Shown piece after piece: positions 15,461 through 23,400 of a stretch of 35,773 nt of DNA (its first letter is position 1; every line of letters begins with the position of its first letter). The stretch lies in assembly GCA_002391225.1 (NCBI GenBank), contig DGRV01000022.1:1-35773 (forward strand), read 5' to 3'. The position numbers were made by a program, and so were the translations under genes. Origin of the DNA: Christensenella sp. UBA4379 (GTDB lineage Bacteria > Bacillota > Clostridia > Christensenellales > Aristaeellaceae). Below the pieces are notes generated by a model, which ran no database searches, was not told where the DNA came from, and saw only the letters and a list, made by a program, of their open reading frames with translations.

Positions 15461-16834
15461 TTAGAGGATATATTTTTTCGTATCCAGCGTTTTTTCGGCC
15501 TTCAGGTGGTCTTTGACGTACTGTTCGGTGATGGTCAGGTAGACATCCGGCATATCCCCGCCGGCGGCGTTGAAGGAGACGTCCTCCAGCAGCTCCTCGA
15601 AAATGCCGTGCAGGCGGCGGGCACCCAGGTCCTCCCCGGACTCGTTTTCGCGCAGGGTGATCCGGGCGATCTCGCGCAGGGCCCCTTCCTCGAAGGTCAG
15701 GTGGACCTTGTCCACCTCCAGCAAGGCGGTATACTGCCTGGTCAGGGCATTATCGGTCTTGGTCAGGATGTTGACAAAGTCCTCCTCCGTCAGCGACCTG
15801 AGGCGCACGTGGACCGGGAAGCGGCCCTGCAGCTCGGGGATCAGGTCCGTCACCTTGGCCACGTGGAAAGCGCCGGCTGCGATGAAGAGCATGAAATCCG
15901 TCCGCACCGGGCCGTACTTGGTGTTGACCGTGCTGCCCTCCACGATGGGCAGGATGTCCCGCTGAACGCCTTCCCGGGATACGTCCGGCCCGGAGCCGGT
16001 CGTCCCGTGGCCAGCGATCTTGTCGATCTCGTCCAGGAAGACGATCCCGCTCTGCTCCGTGCGGCGGACGGCCTCTTCCTTGACGGCGTCCTCGTCGATC
16101 AGCTTGTCGGACTCCTCCGCGATCAGGATTTCCCGGGCCTCGTGCACCTTGACGCGGCGCATCTTCGTCCGCTTGGGCATCATGCCGCCCATCATATCGC
16201 CGATATTGATGGAAGCGCCGCCTACCTCCAGCTGGGGCGCCTGCTCCTCCACCTCGATCTCAATCTCCTGGTTTTCCAGCTCTCCCCTGCGGAGCTGGTC
16301 GCGCAGGTCGTCCTTGCGGCGGGCCAGGGCCTGCTTTTCTTCGTCCGTCTGCTGGGGCTGGGCGCTGGCGTTGTTCCTGCCCAGCAGGAAGTCAAAGGGG
16401 CTGGAATTCTTTTTCTGGACGCCGCTCAGCATGTTCAGCAGCCGGTCCTCCGCCAGCACCTGGGCGCGGGTGCGCACCTTGGCGGCGTACTCGTCGTGCA
16501 CCATGCGGACGGCGTTTTCCGTCAGGTCCCGGATGATGGACTCGACGTCCCGGCCCACATAGCCGACCTCGGTAAATTTGGTGGCTTCCACTTTGATGAA
16601 CGGCGCTTCGACCAGCTTGGCCAGACGCCTGGCGATTTCCGTTTTGCCCACGCCCGTGGGGCCGATCATCAGAATGTTCTTAGGGGTAATTTCCTCGCGC
16701 ATTTCCTCTGGCAGCTGGGCGCGGCGGTAGCGGTTCCTCAGGGCGATGGCGACCGCCCGCTTGGCCTCGTCCTGGCCGATGATATAGCGGTTCAGCTGTT
16801 TGACTACCTCATGGGGAGAAAGCTCGTTTTTCAT
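15461..16834 (-). CDS. hslU: HslU (ClpY) ATPase of the HslVU protease
   Basis: A 457-aa AAA+ unfoldase that feeds substrates into the HslV peptidase. Motifs: N-terminal PHEVVKQLNRYIIGQ, Walker A GPTGVGKT at about residue 58, pore loop GYVGRD at about 90, Walker B IVFLDEIDKI at about 250, sensor region ELQGRFPVHVRL and DLGARRLH. The intermediate I-domain (about 110-235) is present and Gln/Glu-rich. The C-terminus ends in KKYIL; the last residues of HslU insert into HslV to activate it. The gene is second in a minus-strand operon, starting 11 bases after hslV; ATG 16834 follows AAGGAG. Confidence 0.97.
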   Translation of the reverse strand: MKNELSPHEVVKQLNRYIIGQDEAKRAVAIALRNRYRRAQLPEEMREEITPKNILMIGPTGVGKTEIARRLAKLVEAPFIKVEATKFTEVGYVGRDVESIIRDLTENAVRMVHDEYAAKVRTRAQVLAEDRLLNMLSGVQKKNSSPFDFLLGRNNASAQPQQTDEEKQALARRKDDLRDQLRRGELENQEIEIEVEEQAPQLEVGGASINIGDMMGGMMPKRTKMRRVKVHEAREILIAEESDKLIDEDAVKEEAVRRTEQSGIVFLDEIDKIAGHGTTGSGPDVSREGVQRDILPIVEGSTVNTKYGPVRTDFMLFIAAGAFHVAKVTDLIPELQGRFPVHVRLRSLTEEDFVNILTKTDNALTRQYTALLEVDKVHLTFEEGALREIARITLRENESGEDLGARRLHGIFEELLEDVSFNAAGGDMPDVYLTITEQYVKDHLKAEKTLDTKKYIL

Positions 16835-16845
16835 ACGGAACTCCT

Positions 16846-17382
16846 TCAGATGTCCTCAACGATGATGTTGTCGTTGGTATACACGCAGATGGACGCGGCG
16901 ATTTCCAGCGCCTTCTTCGCGATGTCGTGGGCGCTCATGTCGGTATTCTCATACAGCGCCCGCGCGGCGGCCAGGGCAAAGTTGCCGCCGGAGCCGATCG
17001 CGGCGACGCCGCCGTCCGGCTCGATGACCTCGCCGGTGCCGGAGAGGATCAGCATCCTGTCCTTGTCGGCGACGATCAGCATGGCGTCCAGCTGGCGGGC
17101 GGCCTTGCCCATCCGCCATTCCTGGGCCAGGTTGACCGCGGCGCGCTCCAGGTTGCCGCCCACCTGGGTCAGCATTTCCTCAAAGCGCTCGCAGAGGGAA
17201 AAAGCGTCCGACACGGTGCCGGCAAAGCCGGTGATCACCTGGTCGTTAAAAATCCTGCGTACTTTATGGGCATTGGCCTTGAAAATCGTATGCTCTCCCA
17301 TGGTGACCTGGCCGTCCCCGGCGATGGCGGTATGGCCGTCCCGGTGAACGGCGCAGATGGTCGTGGCGTGAAATTCTGTCAT
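16846..17382 (-). CDS. hslV: HslV (ClpQ) peptidase subunit
   Basis: A 178-aa Thr-type proteasome-like peptidase. Start chosen: ATG 17382 giving MTEFHATTICAVHRDG; the frame is open further upstream but that stretch holds the promoter. Hallmarks: the N-terminal Thr nucleophile region FHATT (exposed after removal of Met or a short propeptide), AGDGQVT, KVRRIFNDQVITGFAGTVSDAF, LSGTGEVIEPDGGVAAIGSGG and ALAAARALYENT. Length is normal. It forms a double-hexamer capped by HslU, which is encoded directly downstream. Confidence 0.97.
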   Translation of the reverse strand: MTEFHATTICAVHRDGHTAIAGDGQVTMGEHTIFKANAHKVRRIFNDQVITGFAGTVSDAFSLCERFEEMLTQVGGNLERAAVNLAQEWRMGKAARQLDAMLIVADKDRMLILSGTGEVIEPDGGVAAIGSGGNFALAAARALYENTDMSAHDIAKKALEIAASICVYTNDNIIVEDI

Positions 17383-17444
17383 GTTCCAAACCCTGTCCTT
17401 TCCATTCCTTTCCCGGGTCCGGCGGAACCGGGAACTTCCCTCAT

Positions 17445-17473
17445 ACAATACCATATTCCGTGCAAAAATGCAA
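17445..17473 (-). promoter_or_regulatory. Promoter of hslVU
   Basis: Read on the minus strand: TTGCAT (17473-17468), 17-bp spacer, TATTGT (17450-17445) with TGG just before the -10 box (extended -10). It lies about 60 bases before the hslV ATG. Confidence 0.6.
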
Positions 17474-17490
17474 AGCCGCAAGCGGCTTTG
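17471..17490. promoter_or_regulatory. Palindrome overlapping the hslVU -35 box
   Basis: Perfect inverted repeat CAAAGCCGC-AA-GCGGCTTTG (9-bp arms) whose left end covers the -35 box of the hslVU promoter. Its position suits a repressor operator. It matches neither the CIRCE element nor the CtsR heptad consensus. Alternatively it is a chance hairpin. Confidence 0.4.
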
Positions 17491-17541
17491 ACACGATTTA
17501 GCCATATTCAAGGTGAAAGATAGTCAAACTTTTTCAGCATT

Positions 17542-17568
17542 AAAAAAAACGCGGGAGATACTCCCGCG
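17542..17568 (-). terminator. Intrinsic terminator of the 305-aa secreted protein gene
   Basis: On the minus strand an 8-bp stem CGCGGGAG / CTCCCGCG with a 3-nt loop is followed by eight T. It lies 45 bases after the stop codon of the gene at 17613-18530. Confidence 0.88.
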
Positions 17569-17612
17569 CTGTGGTCCGGTGTCAGAATACGTCTGACCCG
17601 GCGTGATGCAAA

Positions 17613-18530
17613 TCAATATCCGGAAACACGGATGGTCTGGGTGTCGTTGACCGGGATCGTCCGGGCGTAAGGAGCGATGGTGTCATACGGGGTCTTGGTC
17701 ACCGTCATGCGGTAGGAGCAGGTGTAGGTACCCTTGGGCGCATACTGCACGGCGAACTTCTTGAGGGCGGCCTTTTCGGTGTTCCAGTATTCGGCGACGA
17801 TCTTTGTCAGCCCGCTGCCGGCCGGATACACCACGGTGATGGTCGGGATATACCAGTTGGTGTAGTACCAATGCTTCCAACCATCTTCGGAGGAAGCGTC
17901 ACGGACTTTGCCCTTCTGGTTTTCCATCTTCTTGGTCTGCGGATTGTAGACATAGTAATCGCCGTCGATGGTGACCGGCTCAAAGCGGAAGGTGGTCTGA
18001 GCGCCTTCGATGCCGGTGTCAAAGAAATCTCCGTCCACGGTGTACTCGATGAAGCGAACCTTGCCGCTGTTGGTATAGCCGGCGGTCACGCCGTCTTTCC
18101 CGGCCTTGATGAACCAGTCTTTTTCCTTGGTCACACCGTCCCAGGTGAAGCCGGCCTGAACCCTTCTGCCCTCGGTGGAGAGCTCGGCATAGCCGTCCGC
18201 GCCCACGCTGATGTTCTCGTTGCCCATGTACCAGCTGGCAACGGCGAAATCAGGCTGCTCGGAGAACTGCAGGTGCATGATCGCGTCGTTCACCGCCAGG
18301 ATGGGGCAGGGATCCTTGGGATCCTGCTTGTTGCCGTAGGTCGCCACGCTGTCCGTCCAGGTGTACAGCTGGAGGGGATCCGGCATTTCCGGCAGGGACA
18401 GGTTGCCCAGCTTGCTGGGGATACGAACGGAGACCGTCTCGGCGAAAGCGCCCGCGGGAATGGCCAGCAGCAGAAGCAGCGCCAGGCCCAGGCTCAGCGT
18501 CCGGACAGCATTCAGCTTATTTTTCATCAT
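17613..18530 (-). CDS. Secreted protein of unknown function, 305 aa
   Basis: I do not recognise the family. The N-terminus is a clear signal peptide: MMKNKLNAVRTLSLGLALLL then LLAIPAGAFA, with cleavage likely after AFA before ETVSV. There is no lipobox Cys, membrane anchor or sorting signal. The mature part (about 275 aa) is rich in aromatic residues and alternating polar/hydrophobic strands (FRFEPVTIDGDYYVYNPQTK, WKHWYYTNWYIPTITVVYP), suggesting an all-beta fold. The end (TIPVNDTQTIRVSGY) looks like a final strand. Start is ATG 18530 or the next ATG at 18527, with AGAGAGGG upstream. It is a single-gene transcript, with its own promoter and terminator. Function may be carbohydrate binding or an envelope role, but nothing in the sequence decides this. 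Confidence 0.75.
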   Translation of the reverse strand: MMKNKLNAVRTLSLGLALLLLLAIPAGAFAETVSVRIPSKLGNLSLPEMPDPLQLYTWTDSVATYGNKQDPKDPCPILAVNDAIMHLQFSEQPDFAVASWYMGNENISVGADGYAELSTEGRRVQAGFTWDGVTKEKDWFIKAGKDGVTAGYTNSGKVRFIEYTVDGDFFDTGIEGAQTTFRFEPVTIDGDYYVYNPQTKKMENQKGKVRDASSEDGWKHWYYTNWYIPTITVVYPAGSGLTKIVAEYWNTEKAALKKFAVQYAPKGTYTCSYRMTVTKTPYDTIAPYARTIPVNDTQTIRVSGY

Positions 18531-18585
18531 TTCAAAAACCCTCTCTCTTCTCCAGAGTTTAACCGGAGAACCCGGCTTTTATCTT

Positions 18586-18614
18586 ATTTTACTCCTTTTT
18601 TAACGTTTCGTCAA
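18586..18614 (-). promoter_or_regulatory. Promoter of the 305-aa secreted protein gene
   Basis: Read on the minus strand: TTGACG (18614-18609), 17-bp spacer, TAAAAT (18591-18586). It lies about 55 bases before the ATG in an AT-rich gap. Confidence 0.7.
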
Positions 18615-18690
18615 TCACCCGGAGAAAGGTTACATCTTACATTCCTGTGTCATTTTAGCGAATTTTTACATTTCTCCCAAGCTCCGGGCA

Positions 18691-18743
18691 AAAAGGAGCG
18701 GCCGGGCCCCCGTCCAAAGAGAAGACGGTTTCGGCCCGGCCGC
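18691..18743 (-). terminator. Intrinsic terminator of the esterase gene
   Basis: Long GC-rich stem GCGGCCGGGCC / GGCCCGGCCGC (18698-18708 with 18733-18743). A nested inner stem CCGTC / GACGG lies in the loop. On the minus strand it is followed by TCCTTTTT. It lies just after the esterase stop codon. Confidence 0.85.
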
Positions 18744-18764
18744 AGGAGAAATCAGAAGCTCGTG

Positions 18765-21506
18765 TTACTTTACGCTGACCTCCAGCGTCGCCAGCGGAAT
18801 CACGCGGTCCAACACCGCGGCTTCCAGGGTCGCGCTCCAGTTCTGGTTTACATCCAGCACCTCCGCCACCTTCTGGTCCAGGGTCAGGGTGTTGTTTTCC
18901 GCCGTCAGCCCCGCGTTGCCGCTCAGGATGGCCACGGTTTCGCCGTTCTGCTTAAAGCGCACGGTGAGCACCGCGTTCAGCGGCTGGGTCCCGAGCTTCG
19001 TATAGGAGGAGGCGGGGGCCGTGTACTGATATCCAGAAATGGCGGGATCAGCCGTCAGCTCCGCCTTGAGGGTGTCCCCCTTCATGCTCAGCATGCCGGT
19101 AAAGAGGCCATCCAGCTGTTCGTCGGTCTTGTACATATGGCTGCGGGCATAGGCCAGGCCCTGCTGGAAGAATGGTACGTAGAAGGCGCTGTCGTGGCCG
19201 CCATTTTCAATAAAGAACCCATGCTCCACCCCGAGCTTGTCCAGCTGCTGGTGCAGCTGAATGGCGGGACGGCCGAAGCCGTAGCTGTCCTGATTGCCGC
19301 AGATGAAGTAAAGAGCGTAGTTTTTCAGATACTCCGCCGGCTCTGCCGCGGCGATGGCGTTGGGGCTGCTCTCTCCGCCGTAGCTGAAGGCGCCGAAGAA
19401 GGAGACCATGCCGGTAAAGATATCCGGGTTGCGCAGGGCCACCGCCGCCGCGCCCTGGCCGCCCATGGAGCAGCCGGCGGTCAGGCGGAAGCGGGCGTCC
19501 TGAATGGTGCGGTATTTGCTGTCGATCAGAGGGACCAGCTCGTCTGTGATCATTTTCTCCCAGTCCCCGCGCCACCAGCTCTCCTCGCTGGAATTGGGAA
19601 TGACCACGATCATTTCGTCAAACAGGCCTGCCTTGACGCCCTCGTCCAGCAGGGCGTCCACATGGTCGGTGCGGTAGGAGGTATGGTCGGAATTGAACTG
19701 GTGCAGCAGGTACACCGTCGGGTAATGGCGCTCGGAGGTAGAGTAGCTTTCCGGCAGGTAGATCAGGTATTTGTTTTCCACCGTGCCCTCCACGCCGGCC
19801 GCCCTGGCCGCGCAGGCGGAGGCAAAGCTTTCCTCAAAGAAGCGCTCGCTGGCCGCTTCGCCGTACTGGCTGTCAAAGGCGGTCCGGCTGTACAGGCCGA
19901 TGGGGCCGCCGTACCAGCCGCCCGCGCCGAAGGGCAGGTCGTTCCAGGCCCGCACGACCACGGTGTTTTCCCCGCCGATGTTCAAAAGGGCCGGGTCGAT
20001 CGGATAGTGGCTGAACACGGCCCAGGTGGTTTCCCCGGTCGGCTGGCCTTTTTCGTCCATCCCGGTCACGCCGACGCGCTGCCCGTTCAGGAAGACCTCG
20101 CAGCGGTCGTCCACATAGCCCACGGCGAGTTCCAGGTCTTTGGCGTCAAAGTCCTCGGGCACGGTGAAGTTCTTCACATAGTAGCCGCTGCCGGTAATAA
20201 AGAAGTTGAAATAGTCGGGACCGTAGCCGGACACGACGTTTTCGTCGCTGATGTTGCCATAGCCCTTTTCCCAGTTGCCCAGGCCGGGCTGCACGACGGA
20301 CCAGGCTTCATAGTCCGCTTTGGAAAGCTGGCTCACGTCCAGCACCTTCTGCGCGCCGACGTACTGGAAATACCAGTCGCCCATCAGCTCGATCTGCTGG
20401 TAGTCCCCGTCAATCACGGGGGCCTGGGCGCGGATCAGGGTCGCTTTGCCCAGGTCGATGTTGGTGTCAAACAGGGTGGCGGACAGTTTGACTTCGGCCG
20501 AGCTTCCTTTTACGCTGTTGGTCAACGTCAGCTCCTCCGTGTAGTCTCCCGGGCCCGGGATCGTCTGCCAGACGCCCGCGGAAGCCAGGTCCTCCCCCGT
20601 TTTGGGGTCCTGGAGCTGAAGGCTGATAATCAGCGGCAGCTCTCCCTCTGCAAAGCGGGAGATCGCGTCGGTCACGGTCACTGTGCAGATTGCTTTTGCT
20701 TCGGCGTCGTCCGCGGTCAGGGTCGTCTTTTCCAGGCGGACGGTGCCTCTGGCCACGCCGGAGAGGATGCGGGACGTCATCCGGGCCAGCACCCGCTTCA
20801 CAGATTCTTCCGCAAAGGCCTCATCATAGGCACCCGGACGGACGGTGAACTCGTGGAAGGCGCTGCCGGTGCCGTAGCCGATCATCAGCGCGCCCAGGTC
20901 GTCGGTGGAGCCGGGCAGGTCCGTCCAGGCGTCGTCCACCGGGGCGTCCATGTAGGTGTAGAACCGGTCCATGGCCTTTTCATCCGCGGCATGCAGGGCC
21001 TCCATTTTTTCCAAAACGGAGCCGCAGACGGGGAGCCAGGGGTTGGCTTCGCTGGCAAAATCGCCCCGGATGCTGGCGGCCGCCCCGAAGGGTGAGCCTT
21101 CTGCCAGCAGCAGGGTGTAGGCCAGATAACCGCCCGTCCCGGTGCCCAGGGCGATGCGGCAGGCAGGCTCCGCCACGGTGCGGTATTCCGCCTCCACCCG
21201 GGCGACGACATCGTTCATCACGCTGAGGAGATCGTCTCCCTCCTGGAACGAAGGACGGACGATGATCATGTCCATGCCGGCGTGCTCGGCCATCTGCTTG
21301 GAAAGCAGCTCGCACAGGCCGCTGTCGTCCTCGGCAAAGCCGTCCTGGGGCAGCAGGTAGAGGACCGGATAGCGGCGGCCTGCGGCGGTTTCATAGCTGG
21401 GCGGGGTCAATACCGAGAAAGCGGGAGCTTCGCCTTCGGCCAGAGCGCCCGGCAAAAGCGCCAGCGTCACGGCCAGGGCCATGAGCAAAGAAAGAACTGG
21501 TTTCAT
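18765..21506 (-). CDS. Secreted two-domain esterase (CE1/esterase-D like), N-terminal copy degenerate
   Basis: A 913-aa exported protein. ATG 21506 follows AAGGAGGGA; the signal peptide (1-23) ends ALA before EGEAP. Three parts follow. Residues about 28-245 form an esterase-D-like alpha/beta hydrolase in which the nucleophile elbow reads GTGTGG (121-126), with Gly where Ser is expected. The His position reads GAYDEAF (Tyr227), so this copy appears inactive. Residues about 370-560 form a GH2-type galactose-binding jelly roll (GDWYFQYVG, DRCEVFLNGQRVG, NTVVVRAWNDLPFGAGGWYGG). Residues about 575-800 form a second esterase with intact Ser680 in AGCSMGG and His771 in NGGHDSAF. A beta-rich tail ends the protein. 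The likely role is removing acetyl or feruloyl groups from hemicellulose. It lies directly after a sugar ABC transporter operon, with a terminator between. Confidence 0.82.
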   Translation of the reverse strand: MKPVLSLLMALAVTLALLPGALAEGEAPAFSVLTPPSYETAAGRRYPVLYLLPQDGFAEDDSGLCELLSKQMAEHAGMDMIIVRPSFQEGDDLLSVMNDVVARVEAEYRTVAEPACRIALGTGTGGYLAYTLLLAEGSPFGAAASIRGDFASEANPWLPVCGSVLEKMEALHAADEKAMDRFYTYMDAPVDDAWTDLPGSTDDLGALMIGYGTGSAFHEFTVRPGAYDEAFAEESVKRVLARMTSRILSGVARGTVRLEKTTLTADDAEAKAICTVTVTDAISRFAEGELPLIISLQLQDPKTGEDLASAGVWQTIPGPGDYTEELTLTNSVKGSSAEVKLSATLFDTNIDLGKATLIRAQAPVIDGDYQQIELMGDWYFQYVGAQKVLDVSQLSKADYEAWSVVQPGLGNWEKGYGNISDENVVSGYGPDYFNFFITGSGYYVKNFTVPEDFDAKDLELAVGYVDDRCEVFLNGQRVGVTGMDEKGQPTGETTWAVFSHYPIDPALLNIGGENTVVVRAWNDLPFGAGGWYGGPIGLYSRTAFDSQYGEAASERFFEESFASACAARAAGVEGTVENKYLIYLPESYSTSERHYPTVYLLHQFNSDHTSYRTDHVDALLDEGVKAGLFDEMIVVIPNSSEESWWRGDWEKMITDELVPLIDSKYRTIQDARFRLTAGCSMGGQGAAAVALRNPDIFTGMVSFFGAFSYGGESSPNAIAAAEPAEYLKNYALYFICGNQDSYGFGRPAIQLHQQLDKLGVEHGFFIENGGHDSAFYVPFFQQGLAYARSHMYKTDEQLDGLFTGMLSMKGDTLKAELTADPAISGYQYTAPASSYTKLGTQPLNAVLTVRFKQNGETVAILSGNAGLTAENNTLTLDQKVAEVLDVNQNWSATLEAAVLDRVIPLATLEVSVK

Positions 21507-21530
21507 GGTCGGTCCCTCCTTCAGTTTTGT

Positions 21531-21570
21531 AAAAAACGGTCTGGCGGGAAATCCCGGCAGGCCGTTTTTT
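21531..21570 (-). terminator. Intrinsic terminator between the ABC permease and esterase genes
   Basis: Stem AAAAAACGG-CTG-CGGG / CCCG-CAG-CCGTTTTTT with single-base bulges and an AAAT loop. On the minus strand it ends in six T. No separate promoter for the esterase was found downstream, so it probably attenuates rather than abolishes transcription of the esterase gene. Confidence 0.75.
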
Positions 21571-21581
21571 GATAGATAGGT

Positions 21582-22430
21582 TTATTTGACAGAACCGGTG
21601 ATGCCTTCGGCAAACTGTTTCTGCAGGATGAAGAAAACCAGAATGGTCGGCAGCGAACAGAACAGAACGCCCAGCATCAGCATGCCGTAGTCCACCGCGT
21701 AGCCGTTGGACATGTTGGCGATCAGGATCGGCATGGTCTTGACGGCGCTGCCCTTCATGACCGTCCGCGGCCACATGTAGCTGTTCCACGCGTTCATGAA
21801 CACGATGACGGCGGCGGCGGCGTAGGTGCTCTTCATCATGGGGAAGTACATCCTGAAGAAAATGCCGATTTCAGAAAGGCCGTCGATGCGTGCTGCTTCC
21901 ATGGTGTCAATGGGGAAGTTGCGGGAGTTCTGGCGGAACATCATGATCAGGAACGGGGTCGACAGGGCGGGCAGGATGAAGGCGATGACGGTATTGAGCA
22001 GCTTCATCCTGGAGATCATGGTGAACAGGGGCACCAGGGTGGCCACCTGCGGCACCATCATGGCCAGCAGCAGGACGCCGAACAGGAAGTCTTTGCCCTT
22101 GTCGTGATAGAGCTCAAAACCGTAGCCGGCCAGAGAGCAGATCAGCAGGCTGGCCAGGGTCTGGACGATGGCGTACAGGAAGGAGTTGCCCATGGCCTGC
22201 CAGAGGTTGTCCTGGGCGATGAGGTTCGCGTAATTCTGGCCGAAATTGGTGCCGAACCAGATCTTGCCCTGGGCGACCTCCAGAGAGGTGTTGGTCGCGG
22301 CCGTGACCATCCAGAACAGCGGGAACACGGAGAAGATGGACACGATCGTCAGGAAGATGTAGCTGGGAATCAGCCTTCTTTGGATTTGGGAGCCCTTGGC
22401 GGCGGAAACCGATTTAGTCACGTGTATCAC
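21582..22430 (-). CDS. Sugar ABC transporter permease, MalG/CUT1 type
   Basis: A 282-aa inner-membrane permease with about six helices. The EAA motif for coupling to the ATPase is EAARIDGLSEIGIFFRMYFP (about 187-206). The first helix and periplasmic loop (FPLFWMVTAATNTSLEVAQGK) are typical of the second permease of carbohydrate uptake (CUT1) systems. The start is a GTG at 22430, or a GTG at 22421 after a very weak ribosome-binding site; either overlaps or touches the upstream permease stop (22414), so translation is probably coupled. No ATP-binding subunit is encoded nearby. In CUT1 systems a shared MsmK-type ATPase encoded elsewhere commonly serves several transporters. Confidence 0.93.
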   Translation of the reverse strand: MIHVTKSVSAAKGSQIQRRLIPSYIFLTIVSIFSVFPLFWMVTAATNTSLEVAQGKIWFGTNFGQNYANLIAQDNLWQAMGNSFLYAIVQTLASLLICSLAGYGFELYHDKGKDFLFGVLLLAMMVPQVATLVPLFTMISRMKLLNTVIAFILPALSTPFLIMMFRQNSRNFPIDTMEAARIDGLSEIGIFFRMYFPMMKSTYAAAAVIVFMNAWNSYMWPRTVMKGSAVKTMPILIANMSNGYAVDYGMLMLGVLFCSLPTILVFFILQKQFAEGITGSVK

Positions 22431-23310
22431 CCACTTTCAGATTGATGACCGCCAGAACGGCCACCAGGATGAACACGACGAAGGCCAGCGCCGAGGTATA
22501 GCCGAAGTTGGCCTTGCCCACAAAGGCGTTGTTGTAAATGTAATGGGACATTGTGATCGTCGAATTGGAAGGCCCGCCGGCTGTCAGGTTGACGGATTCG
22601 TCAAACAGCTGCAGGGTACCGTTGATGGACATGATGCCCGTCATGACGATGACCGGGCGGAGCAACGGCACCGTGATGGACCAGAAGGTCTGCCAGCCGT
22701 TGGCCCCGTCAATGGTGGACGCTTCGTAAACGGAATATTCGATGTTCTGCAGGCCCGCCAGGAAAAACACCATGTTGTAACCGGTCCACCGCCAGAGCAG
22801 GGCGATGATGATGACGGCTTTCGCGGTCGTGGACTGGCCCAGCCAGTCGACGTTTTCCTTGATGATGCCCAGGCCCATCAGCATGGAGTTGATCAAGCCT
22901 TCGCGGGCGAAGAGGGTTTTGAAAATCAGGGCGTAGGAGACCAGGGCGGTGGCGCAGGGCAGGAAGATCATCGTGCGGAAGAGGCCCCGGAACTTGAGGT
23001 CCCTGTTATTGAGCAGCTGCGCCAGCAGGATCGCCAGGATCAGCATGATGGGCACCTGAATGATCAGGTACAGGAAGGTATTCCCCATGGCCGTCTTGAA
23101 CACGGTGTCCTGGAACATGCGCGTGTAGTTGTACGTGATGGGGGACGCCCACTGCAGCCTGGCTGCCGAGCCGGTTTTAAAGGATGTGATAAACGCCTGC
23201 ACCATGGGGTAAAAGCTCATCACGAAGATGAGCAGGGAAGCAGGCGTGAGGAAGCCCCATCCCGCAGCTTTCTGCTTAGCAAGAAGGCCAAGCCTTTTTT
23301 GTTTCTGCAT
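22414..23310 (-). CDS. Sugar ABC transporter permease, MalF/UgpA type
   Basis: A 298-aa permease with about six membrane helices. Start chosen: ATG 23310 (MQKQKRLGLL), with AAGGAG ten bases upstream; the longer open frame starts with TTG and lacks a site. N-terminal helix WGFLTPASLLIFVMSFYPMVQAF is typical of the first CUT1 permease. The EAA motif is YEASTIDGANGWQTFWSITVP at about residue 205. It pairs with the MalG-type permease immediately downstream (17-base overlap with the longest form). Substrate is likely an oligosaccharide; the esterase at the operon end suggests a hemicellulose fragment. Confidence 0.93.
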   Translation of the reverse strand: MQKQKRLGLLAKQKAAGWGFLTPASLLIFVMSFYPMVQAFITSFKTGSAARLQWASPITYNYTRMFQDTVFKTAMGNTFLYLIIQVPIMLILAILLAQLLNNRDLKFRGLFRTMIFLPCATALVSYALIFKTLFAREGLINSMLMGLGIIKENVDWLGQSTTAKAVIIIALLWRWTGYNMVFFLAGLQNIEYSVYEASTIDGANGWQTFWSITVPLLRPVIVMTGIMSINGTLQLFDESVNLTAGGPSNSTITMSHYIYNNAFVGKANFGYTSALAFVVFILVAVLAVINLKVGDTRD

Positions 23311-23343
23311 CGTCTGTCGGCTCCTTGTCGATAGTGAAATCAA

Positions 23344-23371
23344 CAGGGAACCGGGCTGGCCCGGTTCCCTG
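23344..23371 (-). terminator. Intercistronic hairpin between binding-protein and permease genes
   Basis: Perfect 12-bp stem CAGGGAACCGGG / CCCGGTTCCCTG with a 4-nt loop and no T-run. It lies in the 90-base gap after the solute-binding protein gene. Such hairpins usually protect the upstream mRNA and lower downstream expression, giving more binding protein than permease. Confidence 0.7.
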
Positions 23372-23400
23372 CGCTTTGAAGTCAGGCCATCAGAAACGGA

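Noticed and set aside
15506..17347. A 613-codon open frame on the plus strand opposite hslU and hslV
   Set aside because: The minus-strand products are unmistakable HslU and HslV; the plus frame has no recognisable domain and runs across the gene boundary.
17871..21095. A 1074-codon open frame on the plus strand
   Set aside because: It lies opposite the secreted protein and esterase genes, spans their terminators and promoter, has His/Gly/Ala/Val-biased composition and no family motif. It is the antisense of GC-rich coding DNA.
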